Shown here: one piece after another, positions 32,235 through 44,154 of the stretch
Layout of the letters: each line of letters begins with the position of its first letter
How positions within the stretch are numbered: position 1 is the stretch's first letter
NCBI GenBank assembly: GCA_015680685.1
Contig: MNCI01003660.1
Location: 1,627,588 to 1,678,686, forward strand
Length of the DNA: 51,099 bases
Direction: 5' to 3'
DNA from: Gnetum montanum
Taxonomy: Eukaryota; Streptophyta; Gnetopsida; Gnetales; Gnetaceae
Made by a program: the position numbers and the translations under genes
Notes under the pieces: model-generated
The model's database searches: none
Told to the model about the DNA's origin: nothing
Seen by the model: the letters and a program-made list of their open reading frames with translations, nothing else

Positions 32235-34165
32235 TAGTCACACTTTAGGGTGCAACGACATGCACCTAGCATTCCCCTCGAACTATGTTGAGCTTCTAGA
32301 AGCATAAAGTTACTCCAATGCCATGGCTGTTAGATGTTCTTGCTTGTTCTAGTGGCTTATCTTTAGGACTTTGGGAGAGTGTAAGTTGCATGTTGGTCGC
32401 ATAAGATTCCAATGAGACAATAGGCTTTCAATGTCCTATAGTTCACCTTACTTCATGACTTTCAAAGGGTTTTGCATCTTCTAGTGGAACTTACAGCGTA
32501 CTATGGTCCATTATAAGTTGAAGTTTCATCACAGTACCTTCCAAAAATGTGGTAGCCTTCTAATGAACTGCATTCCCACATGTTTGGCAACTTCTAGAAG
32601 CTATCAATTCTTTTGTTGGCTCTTATACTAAACTAAGATTAACTGCAAATGACAGGCTAGTCACACTTAGAAGTGTAAGGACATGCACCTAGAATTTATT
32701 TAACACTATGATGAGCTTTTGGAAGCCCAAAGTTGCTTCAAATCCATGGCTTTTGCATGCTCTCGCTCATTTCGATATCTTCTCTTTAGGACTATGGGAG
32801 ACTATGAGTCACATACTAGTTGCATGGCCTTTTGGTGAGGTAGTAGGCTTCTAGTATCCTAGAGTTTGTATTACTTCATGGCTTCTAGAGTATTTTGCAT
32901 CTTTTGATGAAATTTACAATGTACTACAACCCACTATGAATTGTAGTCCATTTGCACTACCTTCTAGAGCAGTGATAGCATTCTAATGAATTGCATTTAT
33001 ATCTATTTGGTGACTTCCATAAGCAATCGATGCTTCAATAACTCTTGTTCTAAACTATGAAGAACTATGAATGGTAGGCTAGTCACAGTTGAGAATGTGA
33101 GGGCATAAGCATAGCATTCATCTATCACTGGGCTAAGCTTCTGGAAGACTAAAGTTGCTTCAACTCCATAGCTTTTGGATGTTCTGGTTTCTCTTCAGGA
33201 TTATAGTAGAATGCAAGTTACATGCTAGTCACAAATGCTTCCAGTGAGGTAGCAGACTTGAGATAGCTTGTAGTTTGAATTACTTGATGGCTTCTAGGTG
33301 TTTTTGCATCTTCTAGTGGAATTTACAATGTACTGCCATACTTCAAGGTACAAGGGCATGCATCTAGCATTCCCCTAGTACTATGCTAAGAATTTGAAAG
33401 CATGAAGTTTCTCCAACTCCATGGATTTTAGAGGATCTCACTCATTTTGGTAACTTCTCTTTAGGACTATGGGAGAATGTGAGTTGCATGTTGGTCCCAT
33501 GGGCTTTTGCTGAGGTAACAAGCTTCTGGTATCCTACAATTCTCCTTACTTCATGGCTTCTAGAGGGTTTTGAATCTTCAAGTGGAATTTACAACATACT
33601 ATGATCCACTATGAATTGCAATTTCATCGTAATACCTCCCAGAAAGGTAGTAGCCTTTCGATGGATTACATTCCCACCTATTTGATGGATTCTAGAAGCT
33701 ATTAATGCTTCTACTGGCTCTTGTACTAAATTACGATGAATTGCAAATGGTAGGCCAGGTGCACATGGAAGTGCAAGGACACTTAGAATTAATCTAGCAC
33801 TACACCAAGCTTCTAGAAGGCTAAAGTTTCTTTAAATTTGTAGCTTTCAAATGCTCTTTCTCGTTCCAATAGCTTCTCTTCAGGACTGTAGGAAACTACA
33901 AGTTGCATGGGCTTTGGATGAGATAGTAGGCTTCTAGTATCTTATAACTTATCTTACTCCATGACTTCCAAAGTATTCTGCACTTTTTGATTGAATTTAC
34001 AAAGGACTACAACCCACTACAAATTGCATTCCATTCGTAGTACGTTTCAGAAAGACAATAGCCTTTCAGTGGATTACATTTCCAACTATTTGGTGACTTC
34101 CAGAAGCTACAAAGGCTTCCATTAGCTCTTGTACTAATCTGGAACAAATTGCAAGGGACTACAAC
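32235..34165. repeat. satellite-like tandem repeat, ~422-bp monomer, 5 copies
   Basis: Monomers start at about 32235, 32658, 33080, 33335 and 33757 (anchor TAGTCACA or its derivatives), giving periods of 423, 422, 255 and 422 bp. The third monomer has an internal deletion of about 167 bp. Copies differ from each other at roughly a fifth of positions by eye but remain collinear over their whole length. Recurrent words are CATGGCTTTTGGATG-like, TTTAGGACTATGGGAGA and ATTTACAATGTACTA. No ORF is shared between monomers. This is not part of the LTR elements around it. Confidence 0.85.
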
Positions 34166-35428
34166 TTGCATAGTGTATGCATTTTAACATTTTTTATGTA
34201 GGTGCAACTCGCATGACATCATAGTCAATTTTCTTATCTAGTTCATAGGTAAGAACATCATGTTAAGATGAATAGGCAAGTGCATCATGCTAAGAAGCAC
34301 ATCATGCATGTGCATCATTCTTACATAGTTTCCATTTGTGTGTTCATAAGAATGCACCTACCATAATATAGGTTATTTACATCCTAAAGAGAACAAACTT
34401 AACCATGTCCCATGAAAGTAGAAAAACTATGCTCAAACTAAAGCTCTACTATTGCAGAGAAAATTCTTATTGACAGTTAGTAACTTACTTGGAATTAGAA
34501 ATTTTCTTACTGTAGTTTCTTGGACTCCTAAAGAAGGTTTACAATTTAGGGTAATGTAACCATTGTAACTCTCAACTTTATTAAAGCACAATGTGAGTTC
34601 TAAAACATTAAAATATTTTGTTAAAAAGAGGAGAAATCAAACATGGCGTAGAGTTACATGACATCCATTTTCGTAATGTAACCTTTAAATTGTTTTAATA
34701 AGAAAAGGAAATATTTTATTATTTTAGGTTTTACATTATAATTTTTTTATAAAACATTTTTTATTACATGAAAAAATTTTTCAAGTAATTTTGCAACATA
34801 ATTAATTTTCCTAGATATCTTACATTTAAGTACCTTAAATAAATTTGAGATATTGCACTTTCTAATTTCTATGATTTGTTCTAAATTACTATAAAAAAAC
34901 TTGAAATTTTCTTAATAATTATTTTAAAATGTATAATATTTACATTTTCATTATCCAATAGATTTAAAGGGTAAGGATTTAGTACTAAGAGAACATATTT
35001 TTTTTGTTAGTCTTTTTGATTTAGTGTTTGTTGGCCAAGTTATGAATGAAAGATTATGTTAGGAAGAAGCATTAAGAACAACTACATGAATTTTAAACAA
35101 AAGTTAATACTTTATCACAAATTTGAGTATCTATGTGGAATGGAAAAAGATCTAACCATACACAGTTACAAACATTTAGATGTCAACTTTAGATGCCAAT
35201 TTTATAAGCATGTGCCTACACAAGTTAAATTAGATTTGAAGGCTCCTTTATAGGCTATGGTATTTATGCCAAGGGATACCATATCTAGACTTTTAAAACT
35301 AAAAAATTGGCTATATTTCATATGTAATCTTTACTAATGAAGAAGAGTTATTGGAAAGAAGACATGAAGAAAACACCTTAAGAAACGATAACAATTATAA
35401 GAAATTTAATTACAACTTTAATGATGAT
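34166..35428. other. AT-rich intergenic stretch
   Basis: No gene is recognised. The region is strongly A/T-rich (34560-35040). A 65-codon plus-strand ORF at 35056-35253 resembles no family I know. The right border is the left edge of element C. Confidence 0.5.
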
Positions 35429-36263
35429 TGATGAGTGGCGAGGTACCCCTACACTCAACCATACGAATACGAGCATTTTCATGCATGATCCGGTCGAACT
35501 CCGCAGACAGACTAGTTGTGGCACCTAGATAGTTAGCCTTAGGTCATAGTTCGCTGTCTTCCTACCTAGACTAGTATTATCTTTTTCATGTATGGTTTAG
35601 TCTAGAGTGAGGTGTATGATGGGTTTCCTAATCTAATGCTACTCCTGAAGACAATGGAAAGTAATAATTACTAAGCTAGGAGAGAAACAGTAAGAGAATC
35701 TAATCTAGCCTAAGTGCAATGAGCATCCGTTCCTTGATTATCCGTACACATCTTGGACTTTGTGCATGACTACCAATGGGGTTACCAAGCGTAGATCCTA
35801 GGTACGCCACTGGGTTACCAGGTAGTCACACTTAAATGCTCGTAATCAAGTCGTACTCATTCCGTGTTCTAACCGTGAGTTTAAGGGTGAGAGAGACTAA
35901 TTAGGAAAGTAGTAAATAACAATTAAATAAATAAATAAATAAAGTGAATGCTGCAATGATGAAGTAATCTTGATCTTTATTTATGGTCATGTGCATGTCC
36001 AAGTACATCACACTTGAATAAAGGATGCCGTACAATTACATTCACCACACTGTGGGCATACACGAGAAAATAATCTATCTCTGGAGAGATCAAACTACCA
36101 GAGTTTGGCTACTGTCTAACTCTAAGGTGTAAAAAAAGGGAGAGTTGCCTCTTATTTATAGATTTGGTGGCACACTGTGATATCGCATACGTGATATCGG
36201 AGGGGAAGACGTGATATCACGAGGGATGTGATATCATGGATGATGCGGTATCGCTTCCCATCA
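35429..36263 (-). repeat. 3' LTR of element C (835 bp)
   Basis: It runs TGATGAGTGG...CCCATCA on the plus strand. The TATA box lies at 36152-36160 (minus strand TATAAATAA). Between TATA and the LTR start are at least four GATATC words. Confidence 0.9.
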
Positions 36264-36283
36264 TACCCCCACGACTAAATAAA
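36264..36283 (-). promoter_or_regulatory. 3' polypurine tract, element C
   Basis: The minus strand reads TTTATTTAGTCGTGGGGGTA immediately before the LTR start TGATGGG. It matches the position and form of the tract in element E. Confidence 0.82.
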
Positions 36284-36431
36284 AAATCATCCTCAAGTTA
36301 TAGTGATTACATAGTGGATAGGTATGGGATTATTAGATGGAAATAGGGGATGATGCCGTAGTGTGGGGAGAAAAAAAATAAAGACACAACACACAGAATA
36401 TGCTACAACTACAAAAATTTGGAACTCATGT

Positions 36432-37700
36432 AGTTCTAGGTGGCGGTGGCTCTTCCATTAGTGCCTTCCCTTTGTCTTGTGCTCTAGGTTTTGAGGCTTG
36501 ATGGCATTGAAGTATGGCCTAGATCTTCTTCTCTTCGATCTAAGGGTCTTGTGCCATCCATGCTAATGTTCCAATGTTTGACAGAGTTGGCACTTCCCAT
36601 GGATAGGGTAGTTGTGGAAACATTTGGTTGGCCTTGATGTACCAAGCCGGGAACACCTGTCGTTCCTCCTCATAGGCTTTGGCTTTATCTTTGTACTCAT
36701 GAAAGTCTGCTAGCCATCGATCCAAGTCTGTTGCAACATCTTTTTATCCCTGGTAGCTGGCTTTTACCACCTCAAGTTTAGAATTTGCAACATCCAGTTT
36801 CTCCACCAGCTTCTTGTGCTCTACAAATTCTACTTCATATTTGATGTGGGTGGTTGCTACCTGCTACTTGAGCTTTGACCTCGAGCACCCTACTGTCAAC
36901 ATGGCAAGATTGGCATATCTTAGATTTTCCAACTCCATGTACTCTGTCAAGTCTTGAATCTGCAGGTCCCAATTTTTAACTTCCGCTTGGTGGGCGAGAG
37001 CATATGTGTCCAATATGGCTTGCCAGTCAATGTGTTAAGCACTGATAGTGTTGATGTGGGCCTTGGCCATATGGATCTCCTTTTCAAGGATATTTTTATA
37101 CATCCCCTCCTGATCGCGGAAGTGCTCCTTCAACTTTTCATGTTGTTTAGCCTCATTCTGCCATGCGCTTATCTCAATCGCCGACTTTTGACGAATGGCA
37201 TGTACCTCCTCCATTGAGAGGGTTTGATTTTCTCTAGCTAAACGGCTTATGTCTTGGTTGACCTGGATGAATTGTTCTCGTAGTTGATGAAAGTGTTTAT
37301 CGAGAACATTCTTTTGCTTTTCTATAGTGGTCAACAGAAGGTTGTCAGTCGCAAGTTGTTTATTTTCTTCTTGCAAGGCCTTGAGTGCCTTAAGATGTGC
37401 ATGAGTTTGTGCCTGTGCTGTGGAGGCATCCCAAATAGCCTTCTCTTTTTCTTCAACCATCTTTTTATTCTCTATCAATAGTTTATTAAGTTGCTTAGTT
37501 CTGAAAGTATTCAGTTGGTTCTAAGCAACTTTTGGCCCTGTATTTGGAAGGTTTAATACTTCCAAAATGGCTTGAACAGAGAAGTCAATAGTCACACCAC
37601 AATTGTTAACCATGGTATCTTCTTCTTTATTGTGCCAAAATTGGTATGTTTCCCCTAAGTACCAGGTACTGCTTTTAGAGAGGGTAGGCCTTGATTGTAC
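36432..37700 (-). pseudogene. extra ORF of element C: coiled-coil protein with truncated N-terminal domain
   Basis: On the minus strand the N-terminal part (37680-37530) reads WYLGETYQFWHNKEED and CGVTIDFSVQAILEVLNLP, the start of the plant-transposon-protein-like domain seen in element A. About 750 bp coding for the rest of that domain are missing compared with A. An open stretch of 147 codons (37478-37035) follows. It is rich in Lys, Glu, Gln and Ala with heptad character, a clear coiled coil. Further broken coiled-coil sequence runs to a short tail with Pro repeats, stopping near 36432. It sits between the internal and 3' polypurine tracts. No signal peptide, membrane segment or enzymatic motif is visible, so it does not look like an env-type protein. 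Its function is unknown. Confidence 0.65.
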
Positions 37701-39719
37701 AGTAGAAAGGTCTTCTTGGTGGATACTAAATAATTGTTCCTCCTGCTTTGCATGTTATTCAGTAGGAACTTGTCCTTCACCTCTCCTAGGTCGTTTGATT
37801 GTACCTTGAGCAAGACCTTCCTATCATCCGTGTTTCAGGGCCATCTGCAATCACACAGGACCAATCGTTAGTAAGGTTGTTACCAAAGTTAGGTTATACC
37901 TTACTGCTTGCCTTAATAGATTTACTTTATTTCCATGTGATGTTAATTATTGGAAGGACATGTCCCCAAAAGATTATAATGTTAAGTCCTCTTTGCTTAA
38001 GTGTTTCCAAATTTAATTTTTTGGTATAGCTAAGGGGATGCAATTGTTTTTGACACATTCTATTCTTAATTTTACAACTAATTACCCTTAAATATGTCCT
38101 TTGGACGATGATGAATTTCAAAAACATTATGCGCTATTCAGTGTGTGCCCCTCCTCCACGATTGAGCTGAACACTCCACGTTCAAGTAGGTTTAAATGGA
38201 ATGAAAATTGGAGTACCAGTGAGTGAGATATAGGTATAAAAGCAAGGGTCTCACAATCACAAGTCATAGAAAAAGAATTCAAAAAACTCCCCCACGGGAA
38301 TAGTGGAAAATGATGGTAAGTATTGTAGGGAGGTCACGTGTATATATTTTCATCAAAGTTAGGGCACTTAGAGAATGTACCGAATTTCTAATATTTCTTT
38401 TGAAATTAAACAATGTAAACTAAGGACATATGGATGATTGTTATAGGGTTCCATGGTAATTCAATTGGTTTTGAAGGCACAAAAATTATGATGGTGTGGA
38501 ATTTATCAATAAGGACCTTGAATGGTAGAGAAAAAGGCTATGTGATGATTCATAGGAACATTGAATCGGAGGGAAAGTAATAAGGGAAAGAATATCATGA
38601 ACAATACGCTGAGGGTAATAAATGGTATGTTTGAGCTGTGTCATAAGTAAAAATTACAAAAGGTTACACAAGTGGATCCTCCTCAAAGTAGGTTCCAACC
38701 TATAATGCCCTTGTGTAACCACACTTAAAGTGTCCGTGGGCACTAGAAGGGTTAAATGTAATCCACACTAACTCCACAAAACACACACATGTAAATATCA
38801 CTGGAATGAGATGAAAATTCTATGCTACACAGGACACGAGCTATAATTACATGAGCAGTGAGATGAGACAAACTATAGAAAAGGATCGTAGAGATTGAGA
38901 CATGAGGTAACTAACCCAGGGCACAGTGAATCCTACGTGAAGAGCATGATTAAGGTGTCATTACCCCATCGTTCCAAGATCAGGACCAAGTCCATTCCTC
39001 TAATCAGTGACATCACATTGTTTCATCCCATGATGAGCGACTATGAGAGTACCATAACAACAAGGCGTACGATCACTTGGCGTTTTGTTCAAGAAAGGAG
39101 TAACTTTTGTTTTGTGGCACTTTGTTTTTCTAATTTTTTTCTTTTTCACTTTACTGAATCCAGAGAAGCCGCCAACCTTCAGGCATGGATGCATGTCTTT
39201 CCAGTGGGACCCCCTAAACAACATTGGATTTTCGAGTGCCCTTTTAATTACTCTTACTCCCATTTTTCATTAGATCTATAGGACATTAGTATGACCACGT
39301 TGCATGATAACACCCATAGTTGTCACCAAAGAGAATCCACAAGTCCCCTTGATGTCACATCCTAATCATTCCCTCTTGGTCCATCCTTCTTTATTCTAGG
39401 TACAATGAACAAAAAATTAATTTTTAGTTTTGGAAATGTCAAGAATATCACTATACCCTCGAATAAAACCTCTTTATTTGTAGAATGGATGAGTGGGTGT
39501 AATGGGCTCACTGTTCCAAATAATTGATCACTCAAGACTCGATAACATAAAACACACCTCAACCAATGATCCACATGAGTGTTTTATTCATAGATGAGAT
39601 TACTTACAAAAACGTAAAAAGACAAAAACACAAAAGGATAAAAAGATAAAACAAAAAGTTAAAAAATGAAAAAATGGAAAACAAAAAGTTGTAAAATTAA
39701 AGAAAATGAAAAGTGATTA
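37701..39719. other. non-coding spacer of element C
   Basis: The spacer is collinear with 14300-16560 of element A. No reading frame is conserved between the two copies. It contains the internal polypurine tract (38147-38168), a TATA-like site (38341-38350) and A/T-rich stretches near 39600-39720. Confidence 0.6.
38147..38168 (-). promoter_or_regulatory. internal polypurine tract, element C
   Basis: The minus strand reads CAATCGTGGAGGAGGGGCA. It lies about 1.88 kb from the 3' LTR, matching the internal tract of element E in distance and that of element A in alignment. Confidence 0.55.
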
Positions 39720-41715
39720 TTAATCATGCTTGTTAGAATGAGGGATATCCCTCATAGCTAAACGGTTGAGGATGGCAAGGATTAATAATTGATGACGGGG
39801 ATCCTTGCATTTTGGAAGTATTCTGGCTTGGTCATATTTACCCCATCGGGTTTCACACACTTGATTATAATGAGCATATTGGGCCAATTTGTACGATGTA
39901 GTTCCCGGATAACAAGTTGACCCACTATGATATTTGTGACCATTAGATGGTATGCAAGGATTGGGATGATGCTCTTTACGGCTATGTTCATTAGGCTGGA
40001 TTGTTGTTGGAGTGTGAGTTGGTGGCCCTGATGAAGTTACATGAGGCATGGGGTTCGACGGTAAGGGTACACCATAATGTGGGACTTGTGCTAGGTTGGA
40101 AGATGCAGTGGCCTTGAAATTGTGTTGTCCCTTCTTACGGTCATGTTTAAAGAAAGGACGCTTTTGATGTTGAGGAGGCTTTTCACTGCTATTAGTAGTA
40201 GTAGCACTAGTGTCATTCATGGGTTGTTTCGGTGGTGTAGACACCTTAGGAACAACTAGTGGTGATGTGGAAGGAGGGAAAGGATGAGAATGTTGTAAGT
40301 TAGGAGGAGTATAAGGTGCACAAGGTGGTGGTTGTGTTGGAGGCATGGGTTGATAGTATTGAGGAGAATGGTACTATGGTGAGATAAAGTGTGTTGGCCT
40401 AATTGGAGAAACAGGATGTTGAACAAGATAAGCATTTGGATTCGGATGATATGAAGGGTGTCTCCAGTCTAGTGGTGGTCTCCCCCATGACTAGGATTGC
40501 TACTACTGTGATCAAGCACAGTATCTCTGTACGAACTCTGGATGTAACATGTTTTCCCAATGCTCATGTAAATGTAACAATATTGGGCATTGGCCTTTGG
40601 GATGATTATATAGGCATATGTTGCATTCATACGTATGATTGGTAGTTGAGCTCTTATTTTCCTTATCCCTTCTTTTCGATTGTCTACTATTTCATCCTGC
40701 TTCTTGGGTTGTCAAAACTTTATCTCCAATAATATCAATAAATTCTCCACACTTTTGATACGTCCATTCCAACATCTTATTGATCGTTGCCTTGACTTCT
40801 TCTAATGATTTTTGTATTGGAAAATATGATGTTTCCACCTTGAGATTGGTTGACTTCTTCTTTTTATGATCATGGACCTTTGTTAAGTTGAAATTTTGGT
40901 CCTATTGATGTTTTTCAACACTCTCCCATCTAGCCATATCTCCTTCTTCTTTTGCTACTCGCTTGATAAGCTCTTGGACCTGATGGGTTCATAGTTCGTA
41001 TAGTTGACCTCAGGCATACATTCCTAAGGTCTCTCTAGTTTCATCATGAAGCCCATCAATGATATGGTACCATTAGCCTTTCCTTGGAAAACCCATGGCC
41101 TGGACAGTTGTTTAACAGTGCATAATATCTTTCTAAGGCCATGTCCAAGGGTTCATGTTGTGCTTTTTTTCATCCTTGGATTTGTTTCCTCAAGGCTGAC
41201 ACTCTTGCGTAGGTTTGATATTTTTCATTAAATACTTCTACCATTGTTGACCAACATCGTATTGAATTTAGTTTTAATGATCTATATCATACTTTTGCTT
41301 GGTCAATGAGTGTCATGGGAAAGAGCTTAAGTTTTTGCCACCCATTATCAATGTTATTCCATGTGCAGGCATTGTAGAAGGCTTGTAAATTTTGATACAG
41401 ATCTAAGTCATAGCCTCCTAAAAAAGTAGGGAAGTTGTTTAAATTGAGCCTAGGTAGACGGCTCTCTTTACGATGCCTACATGAGATTTGAACAGCCTCC
41501 TGTACATGCGTTAAGCTTGTAGTGGCCAGTGGGGGTTCATCGTCATCAGGTAAGTTATGCTTTCTTGCATTGGGATGACGTTGCTTTTGTTCATGTTTAT
41601 AAGAAACCCCCACCTTAGGTTGTGTACTCCAATCTTCATCGTTATATAGTTTGTTCGTTCTCCAATGAACTTCCTCACTAGGTGTGGCGTTATTATAATT
41701 TTGTAGGAGAGGCAT
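39720..41715 (-). pseudogene. gag, element C (Athila-like)
   Basis: Start ATG is at 41715 (MPLLQNYNNATPSEE). The first 142 codons are open and contain LPRLNLNNFPTFLGGYDLD and GWQKLKLFPMTLIDQAKV. The core continues in shifted frames to about 41050. A zinc knuckle near 40630-40590 reads CNICLYNHPKGQC (CX2CX3HX4C). The last 208 codons (40346-39720) are open and rich in Pro, His, Ser and Thr, ending TAA-side at 39720. This is the least damaged gag of the minus-strand copies. Gag here is the only protein of the element with a recognised retroviral-type role. Confidence 0.85.
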
Positions 41716-41838
41716 TGTTGTGATGTTGTGTGTGAATTTATATGTGACTCTTTAATAATTATTTCTTTCTAAAAGATATATCGTTAAGTCCTTTACAAAG
41801 ACCTTGTATAATATAACTAATCTAGATAACTAGCACCG

Positions 41839-41856
41839 TCCCTAGCAACGATGCCA
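41839..41856 (-). promoter_or_regulatory. primer-binding site (tRNA-Asp type), element C
   Basis: The minus strand reads TGGCATCGTTGCTAGGGA, four transitions from the tRNA-Asp complement, one base inside the LTR. Confidence 0.8.
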
Positions 41857-41857
41857 A

Positions 41858-42672
41858 TGATGAGTGGCAAGGTACCCCTACACTCAACCATACGAATACG
41901 AGCATTTTCACGCACGATCTGGTTGAACTCTGTAGACGGACTAGTTGTGGCACCTAGATAGTTAGCCTTAGGTCGCAGTTTGCTATCTTCCCACCTAGAC
42001 TAGTATTATCTTTGTCACATATGGTTTAGTCTAGAGTGAGGTGTATGATGGGTTTCCTAATCTAAGGCTACTCCTGAAGGCAATGGAAAGTAATAATTAC
42101 TAAGCTAGGAGAGAAAGGGTAAGAGAATCTAATCTAGCCTAAGTGTGATGAGCATCCATTCCTTGATTATTCGTATACATCTTGAACTTCATGCACAACT
42201 ACCACTAGGGTTACCAAGCGTAGATCCTAGGTACGCCACTGGGTTACTAGGTAGTCACACTTAAATGCTCGTAATCAAGTCGTACTCATTTCATGTTTTA
42301 ACAATGAGTTTAAGGGTGAGAGAAACTAATTAGGAAAGTAGTAAATAACAATTAAATAAATAAATAAATAAATTGAATGCTGCAATGATGAAGTAATCTC
42401 AATCTTTATTTCCGGTCATGTGCGTGTCCAAGTACGTCACACTCGAATAAAGGATGCTGTACAATTACATTCACCACACTGTGGGCATACACGGGAAAAT
42501 AATCTATCTCTGAAGGGATCAAACTGCCAAAGTTTGGCTACTGTCTAACTCTAAGGTGTAAAACAAGGGAGAGCCGCCTCTTATTTATAGATTTGGCGAC
42601 GCACTGCGATATTGCGTACATGATATCGCAGGGGAAGATGCAATATCGCATACGCGATATCGCATCCCATCA
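41858..42672 (-). repeat. 5' LTR of element C (815 bp)
   Basis: It pairs with 35429-36263. The TATA box is at 42581-42589 (minus strand TATAAATAA). A perfect 10-bp palindrome GCGATATCGC lies at 42654-42663, and related GATATT/GATATC words at 42605-42655. Confidence 0.9.
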
Positions 42673-42765
42673 CTGATGTACCTACAATTACACAAAGACT
42701 AGTTTATTAATCATGATGAGATAAAAAAGATGATAAAGAACACTATATAATAATCTACTTGAGAA

Positions 42766-43910
42766 TAATATCATCATTATCATCATCATCCTAGCCTTGT
42801 TTCAACAAAATGGGGTCAGTTACATGAGTTATTTTTTACCATTTGTCTCTATGAAGGGCTAGATATTTATTTATTTATGGTGTCTTCACATCATCTTTGA
42901 TTATTTTTTCCCATATTTTTTTTAGTCTTCCTTTCAATGGCTTTCTTGGAATAGTGATATAACAACCTTTGTTTAAAGGCTCATTATATGATCTTCTATG
43001 AACATGTCTAAACCATCTAAACTATCATTCTTGTAGCTTATCTAAAATAGAAGCTACTTCAAGTCTACCTCTCATGTCTGTATTATATAGTTGATCTCTT
43101 TTAGTAACATTTAACATCTATCGAAGCATTTGCATTTCTGTCATGTTGATTTGCTATTCATGCCTATTCTGTATAGTCCAACATTTAGCATCATAAAAGA
43201 TAGCAAACATAATTGCTATCCCATAAAATTTCTCCTTCAATTTTGTTGGTATTCTTTTATTACATAGAACATCAGTAGCTTATATCCATTTTGACCATTC
43301 TACGTTAATTCTATTTCTAATATCTTTATTAATTTTGCCATCTAATTGGAGGATTGATCCTATGTAGTGAAACAATTTGCAGTGAGGGGCCTTTTTGCAT
43401 TGAATAGTCACTTCTATTTCACCACTATTTATGCTATCATTAAAATTTCATTTTATATATTTTGTCTTACTTATACTTGAGATGTCTCCACTTCTTCATT
43501 TTAGTAGTAACATTTTCATGAGATGTATCCACCAACACAATATCGTCTACAAATAGCATACATCAAGGGATTCTATTTTGTATTTCCTTTGTTAATTCAT
43601 CCATAATAATAGTAAATAACTATAGGGTAAGTGCAAATTGTTGATGCACTAGCTAATTTTATTCAGATGTTATTTCACAATCTATTCTAATTTTAGCAGT
43701 AGCTCCTTTATACATGTCTTGAATTGCTTTAATATATTTATCAATATGTTTTGCTCCACAAGGTCCACCAAATAATGTCTCTAGGCACTTTGTCATTTAC
43801 TTTTTTCAAATCAATGAAGATTATACGTAGATTTTTTCTATGTTTTATGAATTTCTCCATTAGTTATCATATCAAAAAAATGGCCTCTATAGTATATCTC
43901 CTTGACATAA
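42766..43910 (-). pseudogene. RTE-type LINE, 3' part of reverse transcriptase
   Basis: In minus-strand order there is LRIIFIDLKKVNDKVPRDI near 43830-43780 (RT block around the first catalytic Asp). MLFVDDIVLVDTSHENV at 43559-43510 is the catalytic x-x-D-D block. The RTE C-terminal blocks follow: LCNKRIPTKLKEKFYGIAI, MRGRLEVASILDKLQE and FRWFRHVHRRS (43080-42970). The end is DPILLKQG followed by an Asp-like run encoded by a GAT repeat (42770-42790), the simple-repeat tail typical of RTE elements. It is 5'-truncated and full of frameshifts and stops. It would have driven target-primed reverse transcription. Confidence 0.85.
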
Positions 43911-44029
43911 ATTCAAATTGATGTTCATCAAATTTAAAATCATCATTTCATTATCAGTCAAATTCAAGTGGAAAATACATCAAATTAATATCAAATTAGC
44001 ATTCTTATATGGAAAACCTTAAAAATAAA

Positions 44030-44140
44030 TTGTAATATAGTTTAATTGGAAGTTTGTAACTTAGTATTGCCCATCAAAATTAAACCCATGACTTGGAGCT
44101 TTCAAAATAAGAGTCTTACCACTAGGCCAATACCTCATTA
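44030..44140 (-). mobile_element. possible tRNA-derived SINE relic
   Basis: The minus strand reads TTGGCCTAGTGGTAAGAC, fitting a pol III A box (TRGYNNANNNGG), and about 33 nt later GGGTTTAATTTT, a decayed B box (GGTTCGANTCC). No cloverleaf can be folded convincingly, so it is not a tRNA gene. A SINE or SINE head is the best reading. Confidence 0.4.
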
Positions 44141-44154
44141 TTTAGGATAACCAA

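Larger units (their letters stand above)
35429..42672 (-). mobile_element. element C: complete pol-less Athila-like retroelement (7,244 bp)
   Basis: The element has two LTRs (35429-36263 and 41858-42672), a polypurine tract, an extra ORF, an internal polypurine tract, a spacer, gag and a primer-binding site, all on the minus strand. Flanking pentamers ATGAT (left) and CTGAT (right) agree at four of five bases, an acceptable aged target-site duplication. The first 270 bp of the LTRs differ at about 7 percent by eye, mostly transitions. No protease, RT, RNase H or integrase is present. Confidence 0.9.

Noticed and set aside
32235-34165. CRISPR-like array or tandem gene family
   Set aside because: Units are ~422 bp, continuously homologous without unique spacers, and share no reading frame; the host is a eukaryote.
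35056-35253. 65-codon ORF left of element C
   Set aside because: No family resemblance, no splice context and AT-rich flanks; not distinguishable from chance.
44075-44135. True tRNA gene
   Set aside because: The B box is decayed and no acceptor or anticodon stem forms; SINE relic is the better reading.
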